Shown here one piece after another: positions 36,642-50,261 of a stretch of DNA of 64,000 nucleotides (position 1 is its first letter; every line of letters starts with the position of its first letter). A model generated the notes under the pieces. That model worked only from the letters and a program-made list of their open reading frames with translations. It was not told the DNA's origin and ran no database searches. Source of the stretch: Prunus persica (Eukaryota; Streptophyta; Magnoliopsida; Rosales; Rosaceae); the NCBI RefSeq assembly GCF_000346465.2, contig NC_034013.1:13770486-13834485 (forward strand), read 5' to 3'. A program made the position numbers and the translations under genes.

Positions 36642-37515
36642 CCTGCACTTTAATCTCCAACCCATGAGGCCAAACCCAAAATATCCCAAATTTCAGCCTA
36701 ATTCCCCTTCCGACCCAAAATTAAGGAGCCAAAATTTGGGATAACCCAAACTTGGGGCCAAACACCAATCCAGTTATTGCCTAGACTGGAATTTTTTTTC
36801 GATGGAGCCCACTAAAAGCTGACGTAGGCCATGTGCGAGCAACTGTGAAAGGGGCTCACACTGCTGCAGCAAACCTCCTCGCTCCATGTGTTGGGTGCAT
36901 ATGATGTAGCTGTTGGAATCCAACGACGCAATTCAAACAACCCCATTTTAAAAATTTTATATTTCAATAGTAACCCAAATCAACGATCTAGATTAAATTC
37001 AAGCTATTTTATTCGTATAAAAAAAAAAACCACCAACGGCTGAAATTTAAATTCAAAGGTCAAAATAATATTTTTTTAAATTAGATCCAACCCCAAAACT
37101 CACTCCAAACTCTGTAAATACCCACTCATTTATCAAATAATCTACCAAAAATTATATTTGTAGAATTTCAAATTTTTAAGTCAATTTTTTTTTTAAAAAA
37201 AAATTTAAGCTGTGAAGTTATTTAAAAAGATTCAATGAAAAAAAGTTATCCATTTAAAATTTTTTTTTTTGACTTAAACCATTCTTAAACAATTTAATAA
37301 AGTTAAAATTTGAGTATGAAAAGTTGAAGGAGAAAACGGTTTGAGTGTGGGCAAAATCCAAATAGTTACTTTTTAAAAAGAAAAAATTCGATTTTTCCAC
37401 CCTCAATATAGCTTGTATAAAAAAATAAAAATGAAAAACCATCATCCCCACTACCCTACACACACGAACAAGCTCCCCACTCGGGACCCACACCTCTCCA
37501 TGTCATACAAAGCAA
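36642..37515. other. Intergenic AT-rich DNA upstream of NOP56
   Basis: No gene seen. Sequence is AT-rich with several poly-A/T runs. The NOP56 promoter elements begin at 37516. Confidence 0.5.
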
Positions 37516-37599
37516 AGCCCATTTGAGTCCACTTTTCGCCACCTACATAAGCAAAGCCCACTTTTCCTCGCTGAAAAAAAAACCCTAAACCCTAAACCC
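37516..37599 (+). promoter_or_regulatory. NOP56 promoter elements: two site II-type motifs and a telo-box run
   Basis: AGCCCA (TGGGCT on the other strand, the site II consensus TGGGCY) occurs at 37516-37521 and 37555-37560. A telo-box run AAACCCTAAACCCTAAACCC lies at 37580-37599, 120 bases before the ATG. In plants this combination marks promoters of ribosomal protein and ribosome biogenesis genes and supports growth-linked expression, which suits NOP56. Confidence 0.8.
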
Positions 37600-37719
37600 C
37601 CTCCAATTTCACCTCTTCTTGCCTCTCTATAGAACGCCGATACTGACTGCTTTAGAGAAACTAGGAGAGGGTTCCACGGATAAAGTTGAAGCTCTAAACG
37701 CCTGCGTTTCTACTGCTCG

Positions 37720-40700
37720 ATGGCGCTTTACCTGCTCTATGAAGCAGCTTCAGGCTACTCTCTGTTCCTAGCTCATGGCATCGACGAAATCGGTCAGAAC
37801 ACCGACGCGGTTCGGAGCTCCGTTTCTGACCTAAACCGGTTCGGGAAGGTGGTCCAGCTCACAGCTTTCCACCCATTTGAGTCTGCCCTCGATGCCCTTA
37901 ACCAATGCAACTCAATCTCTGAAGGTAGATAAATGAAGCTCGTTTAGATTTTGGTTTTGTTTATGCATGTAATTAGTTAGGTTTATTTTTTATTGACCTT
38001 GTTTCTGTTTGATTCTGATTAAGTTGCTTAGTTGGGGTGACTCATGGATGCTCAAGTTTGAATGTCATTCTGCTTGTGTGTTTGTTGTTAATCCCTTGTT
38101 GAATGGGAATATGAAGGGAAATGATTTATGCATACATTAGGCTTTTGTTTCCACATTCAACTTTCAAGAAATTCATCACAAATTCGACCCAACTAAATCA
38201 GTTTGCATTTTGCCTGGTTTATTGAAAACCTTGCAAAAATTGAAGCTCTAGATTTTACTGATTGGGTTGTTTGGGTTTTCTATATGGGGAATGCTTAAAT
38301 GGTCTAACTGGTTGTGTTGAGGTACTGAAGGTCAACTTTTTTCCCTTCTCCTTTCTTCTCCCAAAAAACTTGCTAGAGTATCTCATGTTGCATATGTGAA
38401 TTGGAACTAGCTTAATAGATTATATAATATATTAGAATGTTTATAGTTGAAGTATACTTTTGCATCTCTTGGGTTGCTTGGTGTATTTAAATGACGTTTA
38501 CTCTTTTAATTTGGTTTTTGGTGAGGTTCTGTCAACTAAAAGGGTATTGCTTATTAATTTTGGTTGCATTTCAGGGGTTATGACTGATGAGTTGAGAAAC
38601 TTTTTGGAAATTAATCTCCCAAAAGTGAAGGATGGTAAGAAGCCAAAGTTCAGTTTGGGGTTGGCTGAACCTAAGATCGGGTCTCACATCTTTGAAGCGA
38701 CAAAAATTCCTTGCCAAAGTAATGATTTTGTCCTTGAGCTGATTCGTGGAGTGCGGCTACATTTTGATAGGTTTATCAAGGACCTGAAGGTTTGAATTTT
38801 CTTATCTACACATCCTATTTTTTCACAATAAATTTCTTTCTTCTTCTTGTTTGCCTTTTTTTTTTCTTCTTTTGGTGGGCTTAATATTTGAAGACAATAT
38901 TCTAATATTTTTCATAATTCAATTTTTTGTTTTTGTTTTTCCTTCTCTCCTCACCTTAGCCTGGGGACTTAGAGAAAGCCCAGCTTGGTCTAGGGCACAG
39001 TTACAGCAGGGCCAAGGTCAAGTTCAATGTGAACCGCGTTGACAATATGGTGATTCAAGCAATCTTCCTTTTAGATACCCTTGATAAGGATGTCAATTCC
39101 TTCTCCATGAGAGTCAGGTATGATACTGGCATTTACACATATTATAAGTTCAGTAGTTGGAATTATGATTTCTTACCTTAGACAATTTCCAAAACATTCA
39201 ACCTGTTATATCCTTCTTTAGAATTTGTTAATTGTATTATTTTGATAAAGCTTGGGTATGAAATTGAAAAGAAAAGAAATAATAGTTTTGTGTATTCTTA
39301 TTTATCACTTCCCTGCAGAGAATGGTACTCTTGGCATTTTCCTGAATTGGTGAAGATTGTCAATGACAATTATCTCTATGCTAAAGTGTCAAAATTTATA
39401 GAGGACAAGTCAACATTGTCTGAAGACAAACTTCCAGAATTGACTGACATTGTTGGAGATGAAGATAAGGCAAAGGAGATTATAGAAGCTGCCAAAGCAT
39501 CCATGGGTAGAATTTCATGATGTATTGCCTTTCATTTATGTGTTTCTCTATCAACTTATTCATCATTCTTATTGTTATTTTTGTTTTAATTTTTTTTACA
39601 GGTCAGGATTTGTCTCCAATTGATTTGATTAATGTTCAGCAATTTGCACAGAGGGTGATGGACCTATCTGAGTACAGGAAAAGGCTTTATGACTATCTGG
39701 TTACTAAAATGAATGACATTGCACCCAATTTGGCCTCCTTAATTGGTGAAGTAGTTGGAGCGCGTTTGATTTCTCATGCTGGTAGTCTTACAAATTTGGC
39801 TAAATGCCCTTCTTCAACCCTTCAGATCCTCGGGGCAGAGAAAGCTCTCTTCAGGTGCTTTTACTTTGCCTTTCCTAAAGACGCTACATACAAGTTGGGT
39901 CTGCTACTTCCGTATGACAAGAAAGAAGTAAAAAAAAATCCTCTTGATTCTTTTTTAAGTCCATAGGTTGACTCTTTTGTTCTTCTCCTCAGGGCATTAA
40001 AAACCAGGGGAAACACACCCAAATATGGACTGATATTTCATTCATCTTTTATTGGTCGAGCATCTGCAAGGAACAAGGGCCGAATGGCTCGTTATCTTGC
40101 AAACAAGTGCTCTATTGCTTCTCGCATTGATTGCTTTGCAGGTGAGTTCGAGCCTTCCTCGTACAAATATTTGGCTGGCTAACTTTTCTTTTCTTATGCA
40201 CTGCAGTTTTTTTTTTTTTTTTTTGCATAAATAATTTTGTTGTAACCTTCCGTGGTACAGATAGTAGCACTACTGTTTTTGGGGAGAAACTTCGTGAGCA
40301 AGTTGAGGAGCGACTTGACTTTTATGACAAGGGTGTTGCACCTCGCAAAAACATTGATGTCATGAAATCTGCAATCGAGAATACTCAAATCAAAGGTGCG
40401 TAACCAAGAGAATTTAGTGCTAGATTTTTACATCAGTACAAGCATAGGAATGCAATATTTCTAGCGGTAGATGAATTCTGTCAATGATATAATATGAGGA
40501 CTGGGACAGTACCCTGCTGTTGCTCCTAGTTATAGACTGGCCTTTTTTACTGTAATTTTGATATTATACTTGTAATGTAACACAGAGATGGAGACAGAAG
40601 AAGTTCCTACCGAAGCTTCAGGGAAGAAAAGCAAGAAGAAGAAGTCAAAGGCTGCAGCTAATGGTGATGGGGCTGTGGATGAACCAGCTGAGACTACAAA

Positions 40701-40932
40701 TGGAGATGCTGGTGAGGGTAAATCTGAAAAGAAGAAGAAGAAGGACAAGCGGAAGTTGGATCAGGAGGATCAACCCATGGAGGATGCGAATAATGGGCAT
40801 GTTGAGGAGGATGGAGCAGCCAAACAGAAGAAAAAGAAGAAGAGTAAACATGAAAATGGAGAGGATCTACAGGCTGCCAGCGAAGTCAAGAAGAAGAAGA
40901 AGAAAAAATCAAGAAGTGAGGACACTGACTAA
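37720..40932 (+). CDS. NOP56: Nucleolar protein NOP56, box C/D snoRNP core component
   Basis: Core protein of box C/D snoRNPs, which guide 2'-O-methylation and processing of pre-rRNA in the nucleolus together with NOP58, fibrillarin and L7Ae/SNU13. Exon 1 (37720-37924) begins [20 protein letters not shown]. The N-terminal NOP5NT domain continues through the exon starting at 38575. The coiled-coil/NOSIC part includes [20 protein letters not shown] and [20 protein letters not shown]. The Nop domain is [80 protein letters not shown]. The C-terminus, in one exon ending at 40932, is a Lys-rich KKE/D tail with repeated KKKKK blocks and ends SRSEDTD. The protein is complete, with no odd residues noticed. 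Confidence 0.96.
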
Positions 40933-41838
40933 ATTTTGACGAATGTTCTGGGGCTTGAGGGACATGTGGATATATCCTTGGTTGCTGCCATTATGCTGTT
41001 TTGTTGTTCTACAGTTTCTTGGTAGCTTTTTATGTTATCAATATGAACCATGTTGAATACTCGCCTATGTAGTAACCTTTCTAGTTGCACTCTCTTAATT
41101 TGAATTTATTTTTAACATCTGTGTTCTGCGGATTTGGCAATGGTTGTGATCTTAGGATCATATTATAGTTGTGCAGACAATAGAAATTGTAGTACAATGT
41201 AGGCTTCCGACGATTTTCTCGTTCTATAAAGCTGTTTGTGTTCAAGGTTATATATATGCCAAGTGTTTGTAATGTGATTCCCTTCATGCCTGAAGCAAGA
41301 CATGTAAGCTCAATTCATAGCCGCAACTGATTTCCCAGAGAACAAAACTTTAAAGAAGTGTCAAAATTAGTTCTCTTTTGTTTTTGCCTCTCTTTTTACC
41401 TTTTACCTTTACCTTTTTTGGTTAATTATTCAATGGATTGAATCCGAAGCATCGGCCGGATTCGCATGTATTAGGAAGGAAAAACAATAATCACAATTTG
41501 ACTTTTTCTCTATTTTTTTTAATTTTAAGAAAATCATATTTTGACAATGCTTTTGTCCTTTTGACTCTCTAGAGCAATGCACCATTTGCCCATTCAGAAT
41601 TTTTTATTTCATTATCAAAATTTAATATAAAAAGAAAAAAGAAAATTGTCCATTCATTCATTCAGATTTTCATAGCAGATCCAAGGGTCAGGGACAAAAC
41701 AGTCATTTCATTGACCTGGTAGGTAAAACCGCTGCTTGTGTTTGAAGCATTGGAGGGTCCGAAGTCCGAACAAGTGCAACGACCACCTCACCTTAAACAT
41801 CTCTCTCTCTCCCTTAGCGTAATTTCCAGAGTGAAAAA
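40933..41838. other. Intergenic between NOP56 and adenylate kinase
   Basis: NOP56 3' UTR on the left, then AT-rich sequence and the adenylate kinase promoter. Apart from the telo-box at its right end nothing specific is seen. Confidence 0.5.
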
Positions 41839-41853
41839 AAACCCTAACCCTAA
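41839..41853 (+). promoter_or_regulatory. Telo-box in the adenylate kinase leader
   Basis: AAACCCTAACCCTAA lies 22 bases before the ATG at 41875. Telo-boxes are frequent just upstream of start codons in plant genes active in dividing cells. Here it lies close enough to the ATG to be in the 5' leader. Confidence 0.7.
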
Positions 41854-41874
41854 GCACAGAGAAAAAAATCAGCC

Positions 41875-44626
41875 ATGGCAAGCATTTCTGCGGCAGCTAA
41901 CTTGGAAGATGTGCCTTCCGTTGATCTCATGACCGAGCTCCTTCGTCGTATGAAATGCTCCACCAAGCCTGACAAACGCCTCATTCTCATTGGTGAATCC
42001 CTACTTATCCATCCTTCATTATACTCTTTCATATGCATATATGTGTGTTGTTTGAGTTTAAAGCTTTTATTTTGTTCTCAGTTTTTTGTCAAGTTTTGAT
42101 TTTTAATAGCCGCCCAGATCCGAGAATTCGATGTGTTTATGTTTCAAAATTTTGGTGCCTTTTAGCTTATTTTATGTGTTTCTCGTTATCTTGTTCTCAT
42201 TCCTGACTGAGATGTCCTTGCGACTGTGCCCTCGATTTATTGTTTTCCTTTGATTGGTTACTGAGAAAATGTAGGAAAATCCTATGGATAGTTGGAATCA
42301 TATTTCTAAGGAAGAAAATAAGGTTGCTGAAAGAGGCTTGATTTATTTCAATTATGTCTTTTCTTTTTCGGTTGACAGTTCAATTATGTCTTTCAGTTAT
42401 TGCCCTTTTGCTCTCAGTACCTATAAACCAAATGGTGATTGAGATTTTAGACTTTTGATGGTTTGATCCTGGTTTTTTTGTTTGTTTTCATTTTTTTAAG
42501 CTGTAGACGGATAGGGTGATCAATTGTCTATTCATCTCTCTTTCTCTCTCTTCCTATTGTATTCTCTATTATGCAGTAAAATGCTGAGACATTGTTCCCA
42601 AAGGATGTTATGCTGACGAATTCTGGCATGCCTGCATGCCACCTTTAATACATTGTATACACATGTAGGTATCCCTGTGTGTATCAGTGTGTTTGTTTTA
42701 ATTTGAGATCTTATTTCCGCCTTCCTTCCCTGAAAAGAAAATAGGGAAATCTATGAGTTTTAGACGTGTCTTTCCTATGTTGCTTCCTACGGTGGTGATA
42801 CATGAAGCACCAAATTTTTCCAGGCTTTAAGAAATTTTTCTCACAGTTTGCTGGGTTTCATGCTAGGAGTGTTTTCTTTCTTTCCTTGGCTGTTTTCATG
42901 TGTGTAATCATACAAGTTGTATGGTGCAGGCCCACCTGGGTCAGGAAAAGGTACCCAATCACCTATAATTAAGGATGACTATTGCTTGTGCCACTTGGCT
43001 ACTGGTGATATGTTGAGAGCTGCTGTTTCTGCAAAGACTCCTCTTGGGATTAAAGCTAAAGAGGCTATGGATAAGGTAGAAACTCATCTTTGTATGTTTT
43101 TATACCGTAAGATTTTTCCTTTGTACTGTGTTCTTTTATCTCCCACAGAATTGCTGATATGTTATAATGTAACTGTTTTTCAGGGAGAGCTTGTTTCTGA
43201 TGACTTGGTTGTTGGCATCATAGATGAAGCAATGAAGAAGCCTTCATGTCAAAAAGGTTTCATTCTTGATGGATTTCCAAGGACTGTGGTCCAAGCAGAG
43301 AAGGTGTTCCATTCTCTGGCATCTGAATACATGTTGCAATCAACACTTCTTGAGTTTCTCATGTTCAAAAGTGTCTTGTGTTGGTGTGCCCTTATGTTCT
43401 AACAGTAAGTATGGTTATATTCATTTTAATGCAGCTAGATGAGATGCTGAAAAAGCAGGGAGCTAAAGTTGATAAGGTGCTCAACTTTGCAATTGATGAC
43501 GCAATCTTGGAAGAGAGGATTACTGGTCGCTGGATACACCCATCCAGTGGTAGAACCTACCACACGAAATTTGCACCACCCAAGACTCCTGGTGTTGATG
43601 ATGTAAGGAGGCAAATTTCTTTTCTGTTTTTTGGTCATTTGGTTTGAAAAACATTGTTCATGCATCTAAGAATATCAAAAGAGAGACAGACAAGAAACAT
43701 TGGCTATAGAAAGAAAAACAGCATATTAATGGCAGGTGTAATGAGGAAGTTAAATATTTAGTAGGTAAGCCAGTAGTGGATGTCAATCTGCTTGTATTTA
43801 TGAGCTTCAGTTATGCTTTTAGATGAATTTGTGCAGAAAAATCATGCTTCACTTGGTTCTTGTTTTGTTCAAGGTAACTGGAGAACCTCTGATTCAAAGA
43901 AAGGATGATACTGCAGCTGTTCTCAGGTCAAGGCTGGAAGCATTTCACAAGCAAACTGAACCAGTATGGCTTCTTTACATTTGTCTTGAAAAGTTTGGAA
44001 GAGAAAATAATTAATGAAGTTATCCCTTTTGTATAATTGTGCATGATCTACATTCTGGAATGGTGATATTATTATTAGGTGGTTTTCTTGTGTAAAATGT
44101 GTGTTATGATTCGTCTTCAGGTTGCAATGATGATGATGATGATGCGTATGTGTGTGGTTTTTCTTTTTGAAGCATCTGTGTTACTTGTGGTTTTTGTTTT
44201 TGAGGCATCTGTTTTATTGTTTGTTCTCTTGTAGAGCTGTAGTGAGTTAAGTGATAGATAATCTGAAAACCTCAGGCAATAAGTGCCTGAAACATTGGAT
44301 TTGGTAGGACATAGTTGTGCAGACATATCTCAGCCACTGTTTCTGGGATGATATCCTTCTTTGAAATGTTGTATTCTTTGCTTCCTGTCAAAATCTTCTT
44401 TGTTTTCTGTTCAAGTGCTATATATTTCTCAACTTTCTTGTTTATTACTCCAATTGATGTTTTGTATGGTTTCCTTTCGTTTTTCATTATTTTCTGTAAT
44501 GGGTTTCATTATTTTGACTTGCAGGTTATTGGTTATTATTCCCAGAAAGGCATTGTTGCCAATCTGCAAGCCGAGAAACCTCCCAAAGAGGTCACTGTCG
44601 AGGTTCAGAAAGCGCTCTCTTCCTAG
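41875..44626 (+). CDS. ADK1: Adenylate kinase (long form, cytosolic/mitochondrial type)
   Basis: Interconverts ATP + AMP and 2 ADP. Six exons were assembled: 41875-41992, 42930-43075, 43184-43303, 43435-43602, 43874-43963, 44525-44626. They total 744 nt in frame, 247 aa, as for plant adenylate kinase 4/ADK1. The P-loop [10 protein letters not shown] begins exon 2, followed by [77 protein letters not shown] (the long LID insert) and [20 protein letters not shown]. It ends [12 protein letters not shown]. Intron 1 is about 940 nt. The start has GCCATGGCA context. The long LID and absence of an obvious transit peptide argue against the chloroplast isoform. Arabidopsis ADK1 (At5g63400) is the likely ortholog, also by gene order. 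Confidence 0.95.
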
Positions 44627-45641
44627 AAGGGTCCCTTCCCTTTTCAACTTGGATGTTATATCCAAAAACTGTAGTATTTTTGTCCATCTGCATCCTGATA
44701 TACAATTGAATCTGCCGATTTTCCGCTTATTTTATTGAATTTCAAACTGAAAGTACCGGCTGTTGTCAACTCTTGATAGTCCAATGAGAGGAGTAACTTG
44801 TCAAATAAGATTTATGGAATCACTTTTTTATAGCACGGTGTGCGACTGAACCATAGTTAGAGTGCAATGTTTTTCACTATGTACCGTTACTTGTACTGCA
44901 AAAACCGCTCTGCTTATATTAGTTTAGACATAAATTAGTTGGAACTTCTGATGCTCTTTATTAAGTGCTCTAAGCCCTGATAGCTCATGTGGGGATTTTC
45001 CTTGCAGCGCATATTGCTCTCCTATGGACCATAAAAAGCTTTTCTGATGTTAAATTTTGATGAATTAGCCTTGAACTCAAATTTTCTATATGCCGGTAAG
45101 CCCTTGTTGGTCCATACCTGATTTTGCGACATTAAGGTAAACCTGGTTGGTCCATACATGCTTTTGCGACATGAGGGTAAGCCTTAAACCGAACTACTAG
45201 CATCATGTGCCCCTAGGAAACAAGGATAATGAGACGGCATTAGGATTTAGACAGTGATGAAATTGTCGAGAGAAGCCACAGATATAGCAGCAAGAACACT
45301 CGCTTATCTCCAAGTGCAAAGGCGTTGTTGTTAAAATGTAGGGGAGGCTGAACAATAAGTCAGTAAGCTTTTTCGCTTTTTATGATTTACTTTCTCGATC
45401 CGGTGAGAATTTCCGAGATTGACATTATAGATGTAATGCACGATTAAGCAAATGGCAAAATAAATTAAAAGATGCTCCAAGCATAGTACAATGCATGAAC
45501 GCAAAAGTAACCACTCATAGCGCTTATTCCTAAGTCAACTACTGTGTTTTCCATCGGTGAGGAAGCAAGACCTCACAAGAGCAACTGGCAGACTCCTTTC
45601 AACTGAACTTCACAGAAGATGAAGAATGCAGGACTGCAGAC
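44627..45641. other. Intergenic between convergent adenylate kinase and aspartyl aminopeptidase genes
   Basis: Both genes end towards this stretch, so it holds two 3' UTRs. No gene is seen. A 40-41-bp tandem repeat lies at 45095-45180. Confidence 0.5.
45095..45180. repeat. 40-41-bp tandem repeat, two copies plus a partial third
   Basis: Units start GGTAAGCCC at 45095, GGTAAACCT at 45136 and GGTAAGCC at 45176. Each full unit contains TTGGTCCATAC.TG.TTTTGCG followed by ACAT. Imperfect copies in the shared 3' region of two convergent genes. Confidence 0.8.
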
Positions 45642-48600
45642 CTACGCATCCACTTTAATCTTTTCATCCAGATGAGAGAACTCCTGGAAAAAGGCTTTGA
45701 AATGCTCATATGAATACTGCACATCATCAACAGCACACATTTCTCGTATGCTGTGCATTGACAGCTGCGGTGCTCCTACATCAACTGTACGTATTCCCAC
45801 TCCACTTGCAAGAATGGGACCGATGGTTGAACCACATGCCATGTCATTACGAACCGCAAAATCCTGCATTTGAAGCAAAGCTCTGATATCATCAATTCTT
45901 TTATCATATCAGATCTCTCACCAGAGACTGATTCTGGACCACTAACAAAAAGCATGCTAGGTTTCAGTTAGTTATTTAATTTTCCAATTCCTTGTACTAC
46001 TATCCTTGCATTTTGCATCAAGTGCATGTACTGAATGATGTTTTACGTTATCTTAGAAATTAAGTACCTTAAAATTTCCAAAACCAGAATACCAAAAATA
46101 GGGAGAGGCTGACCTGGACTGGCAGGTTATGATTCCTTGCTATCTCCCTGAATATTAAGGAAGTCACAGCATTGGTTGCATAGCGTTGATTTGCATTGTG
46201 TTTGATCACAAGTCCCCCGTGCAACTTGGGCTGATGATTGTCTTCATGTTTGTCCTGAAATGGATCCCTATATTAATAAGGAGCAAAATTAATAGCACTG
46301 GAAAATTCATTAGTACATCAAACAACATACCATGTAATTAGGATGTAAGGCATGCGCCATGTCAGCAGACACAAGAAAGCTCCTCTGGATTGCTTTCTCA
46401 AGCAGCTGGAAAGATATCAGTGCAGTGCAAAAAAAATAAGCAAGCCAGGTTAAAACACAGTTATTAATAAACAACCATTGAGCATGTCGTAAGGCACTGG
46501 ACCCTTTACTATGACACAAATGATTGGTGCATCTAAATGACCAAAGAAATGCAGCAACTAACAATCCTTTCTGTATCAAAACAAATCCAATAGGGCGAGA
46601 ATACCATACAATTAAAAGGGCATCCAAGATTCACTACCTTCGAATCTGCGGTAAAGGAGTTTGTAATCCGTGAAAGAGTATTTAACATGGCTGGAGATCC
46701 AGCCCCCTGGGCGGAATCAGATCCAACCTCCTCATGATCAAACAAAGCCACCAATCTAACACCAGTCTCATCTTCCAGGTTGCTTTCAGAAGATTCTATC
46801 AATGCCTGCAAGTAAACAATAAGGCCGGAAATAAGAATCAGCCGCTCCAAATTGAAACCACATAATACAATATACTTTCTCTTCTGCCAAAGGAAAAGAA
46901 AAAGAAAAAAAAATCAATACTGGTAATGTACTGCAGAGAACACAAGTATGAACCAACAATTAAAATCTTGGCAGAGGAAGAAAGCATAAACAAGTTTTTT
47001 ATTAATTTCCTACCTTTAGAGAACAAAATGACATGCAGAGATTATCAAGCCTTCCTGAGAAAATAAATTCTTTTGTGGCACCAGCCACTACGCTTGGTTG
47101 AGTATCACATGCTTGCAATTCAAAATCACTTATATGTTCTGGTTCACATCCAAGCTGATCTGCAAGCAGCTGGAAGGAAAAAAAGAAGATAAACAATATA
47201 ATCACCATAAAAGCATAACCATAGTTGAAACCATCTAAAAGAGTACTAGTTGTCTTGTTATCCAGCTAACTCGTTCATGTAATTTGAAATCAACCAAAAA
47301 ATCAATTGATCCTCCAACATTGAAAAGAAAGCCTAGGTTCCATAATAAATTAACCTGTAGTAGAAGTGAGTGATGCTTTGAGTTATTTGAGGTGTTTCTC
47401 TCATTAGATTTCTTTCCATGAGTCTGAGCATCGCTATCGGCCTGACCATTTTCAGCAACCACTTTATTGAGCTCTGCCTACAAAAGTTAGTTCATTGAGT
47501 GAAAGAAAGCAACATTGAAAAGAAAGGAAGGCATATTGATTCTATTCTAAGATAAACTTTGCCAGAAAAAAAACATTAGCTACTCCACTTTCAATAATTA
47601 AATACCATGCTCATTACATATCTAATGAGCATGGGTATAACAACATTATAAAAGTGCACAAGTCCAAGATTACCTTGATTGATGTTGCCAAGACAGGAAG
47701 AAGATGACTCTGCGTATTCACCTTAAATGCGTCTCTGACATCCCTGACAAAAGACAATGAAAATATGGATTTCTATATAAAAAATTTGACAAAGGTAAGA
47801 GAGCACGATTTAACCAGAAAAAAAAGAATCACCAACGCATATTTCAGTCCCAATCATAAATCACTCAACAATCAAACATGTGAATAGCATATTGAGCACA
47901 GCAAGATTACCTGTCTAAGTGAATTGCCAGAGTAGGGATCCGCATTATGGGCTCCTCAATTCTGACAAGTTTATGTGAATAAGAAACAGAGCCATCTTTT
48001 TCTTCTCTTACTATCACCCTTCCTGCAATCGTCAAGTCACGGTCAAACCATGTATGCCACAAGCCACCTCCATAGGTTTGGACACCCACTTCCAAGTACC
48101 CACCTTTAACTACCTGCACAAATCCCCCATATTCCAAAACAAAGTTCAATTTTGTTTCCAAAGTGTGTCCACTTTTCATCAGCTCATTTGCCTAATACTT
48201 ATATTCAAATACCAAAAACAAAGAAAAAGATATTACCTTGGAGACGGGTTTCAATTTGAGACAAGGACTATCAGTATGAGCACCAACTATATGGAATCCG
48301 TTTCCAGCAACATATCTAAACATAAGCTCCACAATATGAGCAAAATTAGCTTTCTGAAAAACTGAATCTTTAAGTCTAAAAACCGAGCTTAAATCAATGA
48401 AAGAAAGCAAGCAGGCCGGAACTGAACTACAAAACAAAGGAAAAAATCGATGAAAAGAAGTCGTACTTTTTACCGATTGCGAAAGCGACAATGGTGGAGT
48501 AGTTCCTGGTGAAGAAATACTTTTTACCAGCTTCCAATTTCCAATCTTCTCTTTCTGAAACTGGCTCGTACCCTGCGTTTTGCAGGCGCTTCTTGGCCTC

Positions 48601-48716
48601 GTCTGTCAAAAGAAATCGAAGCAGATAACAAAGTCAGGCAGTTGAAAAAACCACATTTCAAACGCAAAACCAACAAAAGCAACGAACTTTGGATTGAAAA
48701 TACTAACTGATGGAAA

Positions 48717-48773
<57 letters not shown>

Positions 48774-48875
48774 ATTATTACCGACGGCGTGGAAAGCAGT
48801 GGGAGAAGCGTTGAGGAAGTTGATGAGATCAGAGACGACTGAGCTTCCTTCACAGTTCGGTTCTTGCTTTGCCAT
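45642..48875 (-). CDS. DAP1: Aspartyl aminopeptidase (M18 family)
   Basis: Cytosolic zinc aminopeptidase releasing N-terminal Asp or Glu from peptides. It starts [20 protein letters not shown] at 48875 (exon 1 ends ...SPTAFHAV before a GT donor at 48781), then [32 protein letters not shown] and [20 protein letters not shown] (zinc ligand His in AHTDSP). Next are [18 protein letters not shown] (bridging Asp), [31 protein letters not shown] (catalytic/metal Glu-Glu), [36 protein letters not shown] and [20 protein letters not shown]. It ends [10 protein letters not shown] with TAG. All M18 signatures are present. An in-frame ATG at 48971 lies further upstream, but MAKQEPN matches the family start better. 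Intron 1 carries a 48-nt GA/CT microsatellite close to its donor. Confidence 0.94.
48721..48768. repeat. (GA)24 microsatellite in aspartyl aminopeptidase intron 1
   Basis: An uninterrupted GA run on the plus strand, which reads CU in the transcript, ending about 13 bases from the intron 1 donor. It also produces false Ser-Leu frames. Confidence 0.95.
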
Positions 48876-50212
48876 CTCTGTTTCTGTTCTCCGTTCTCTC
48901 TTGATGGTAAAGTCTCTCTTTCTCAGCTTCTTTTGTATGTATTTGGAGATTCCAAGATTTCTGGCTTTCAAGCAGCTGTCAAGCTTTTGAGGTTTTTCAA
49001 TGGGACTCCGATTCTGCGTGAGATTTACTTACTGAACCAGATTATTTGTGGGCTGTACAGGCCCGTATCCAAACTGACCCATTTCAGTTATCATTTTAGA
49101 AATTTACTACTAGAAAAACTTGTATATCACCGGAATAGTTACGCCCTTAGCTTGATATGCATACTCTATCATTTAACTTGCATATCATCTCTATTCTTTT
49201 CTTTATCAATTTTTTTTTTTTGGTGATATGGGATTGTTATGATTAATCTGATTTTGTAATTTTTTTTTCATGATCCCCCTATCATTTTCCATTCATAACC
49301 CACTAATACATTGAGTCTCACTAATATTAGAGATGTGTGGTACACAAGGTTCCATTCGTGACCTACCAACACATTGGGTCTATAAATGTGATCTCCCTAG
49401 CATTTTCCATTTGTTCGTTAATATTTCTCGTTCTAATACTGAAAAAAATTATTAAGTTGTCTCTCTTATTGATTAAAAAAATGAAGGATTTGTGTAACTT
49501 AAGGATGTATGAGTACAATGCAGGTCCATTAGATTTTAGAATGAATGACTCTTAATTCTAATTTACAGCTACCCTTTGATTCCATTGGCGTTGTATGTAT
49601 GTAATGTAAGCTTCCAAATCCAATCTTGCCAATGACTTGTAAGCTCTCTTTTGAATCCTTCATTCTATTCCAAATGTATGAACCATGTTGTCTTTCTCTT
49701 TCTCTTTTTCTTTTTCTTTTTTTTTTCCCCACGTGTCAATCAAAGCAATATTCTTTAATAACATCACATAACAAATAAGCACACTCTCAAATAAATAAAA
49801 TAAAATAAATTGCCTTTAAATGATCTCTACAAAAGTAAAATAATTTGTGGTTGATCATGATTAATTATAAATAAATAAATAAAAACTAACATAACTACTA
49901 TTTAGATTATAAGAAGCACTTTGAACCTTTTGTATGCCAGCAAGCGTTAACATGTGTTTTTTCTTCCCCGGGAAAACCAAAACGGAAAAACCGTCGATTT
50001 CCTGGTGTGTTGCATTATTACCAAAACACCCTTTTATGAATTTCTTAGCATAGTTCTCTTACTGCGCTAATTTTGCAACAAACCAGGGCAAACTGGACAT
50101 TTCACATTAAAAACCAAGAATCGAAGAATTCGCCTTCCATAACAAGCTTCCCTTGCTTTCATCCAATTCCCATTTGTTTTCTTCACTTACAATCTTTCAA
50201 ACCTCTCACTCT

Positions 50213-50261
<49 letters not shown>

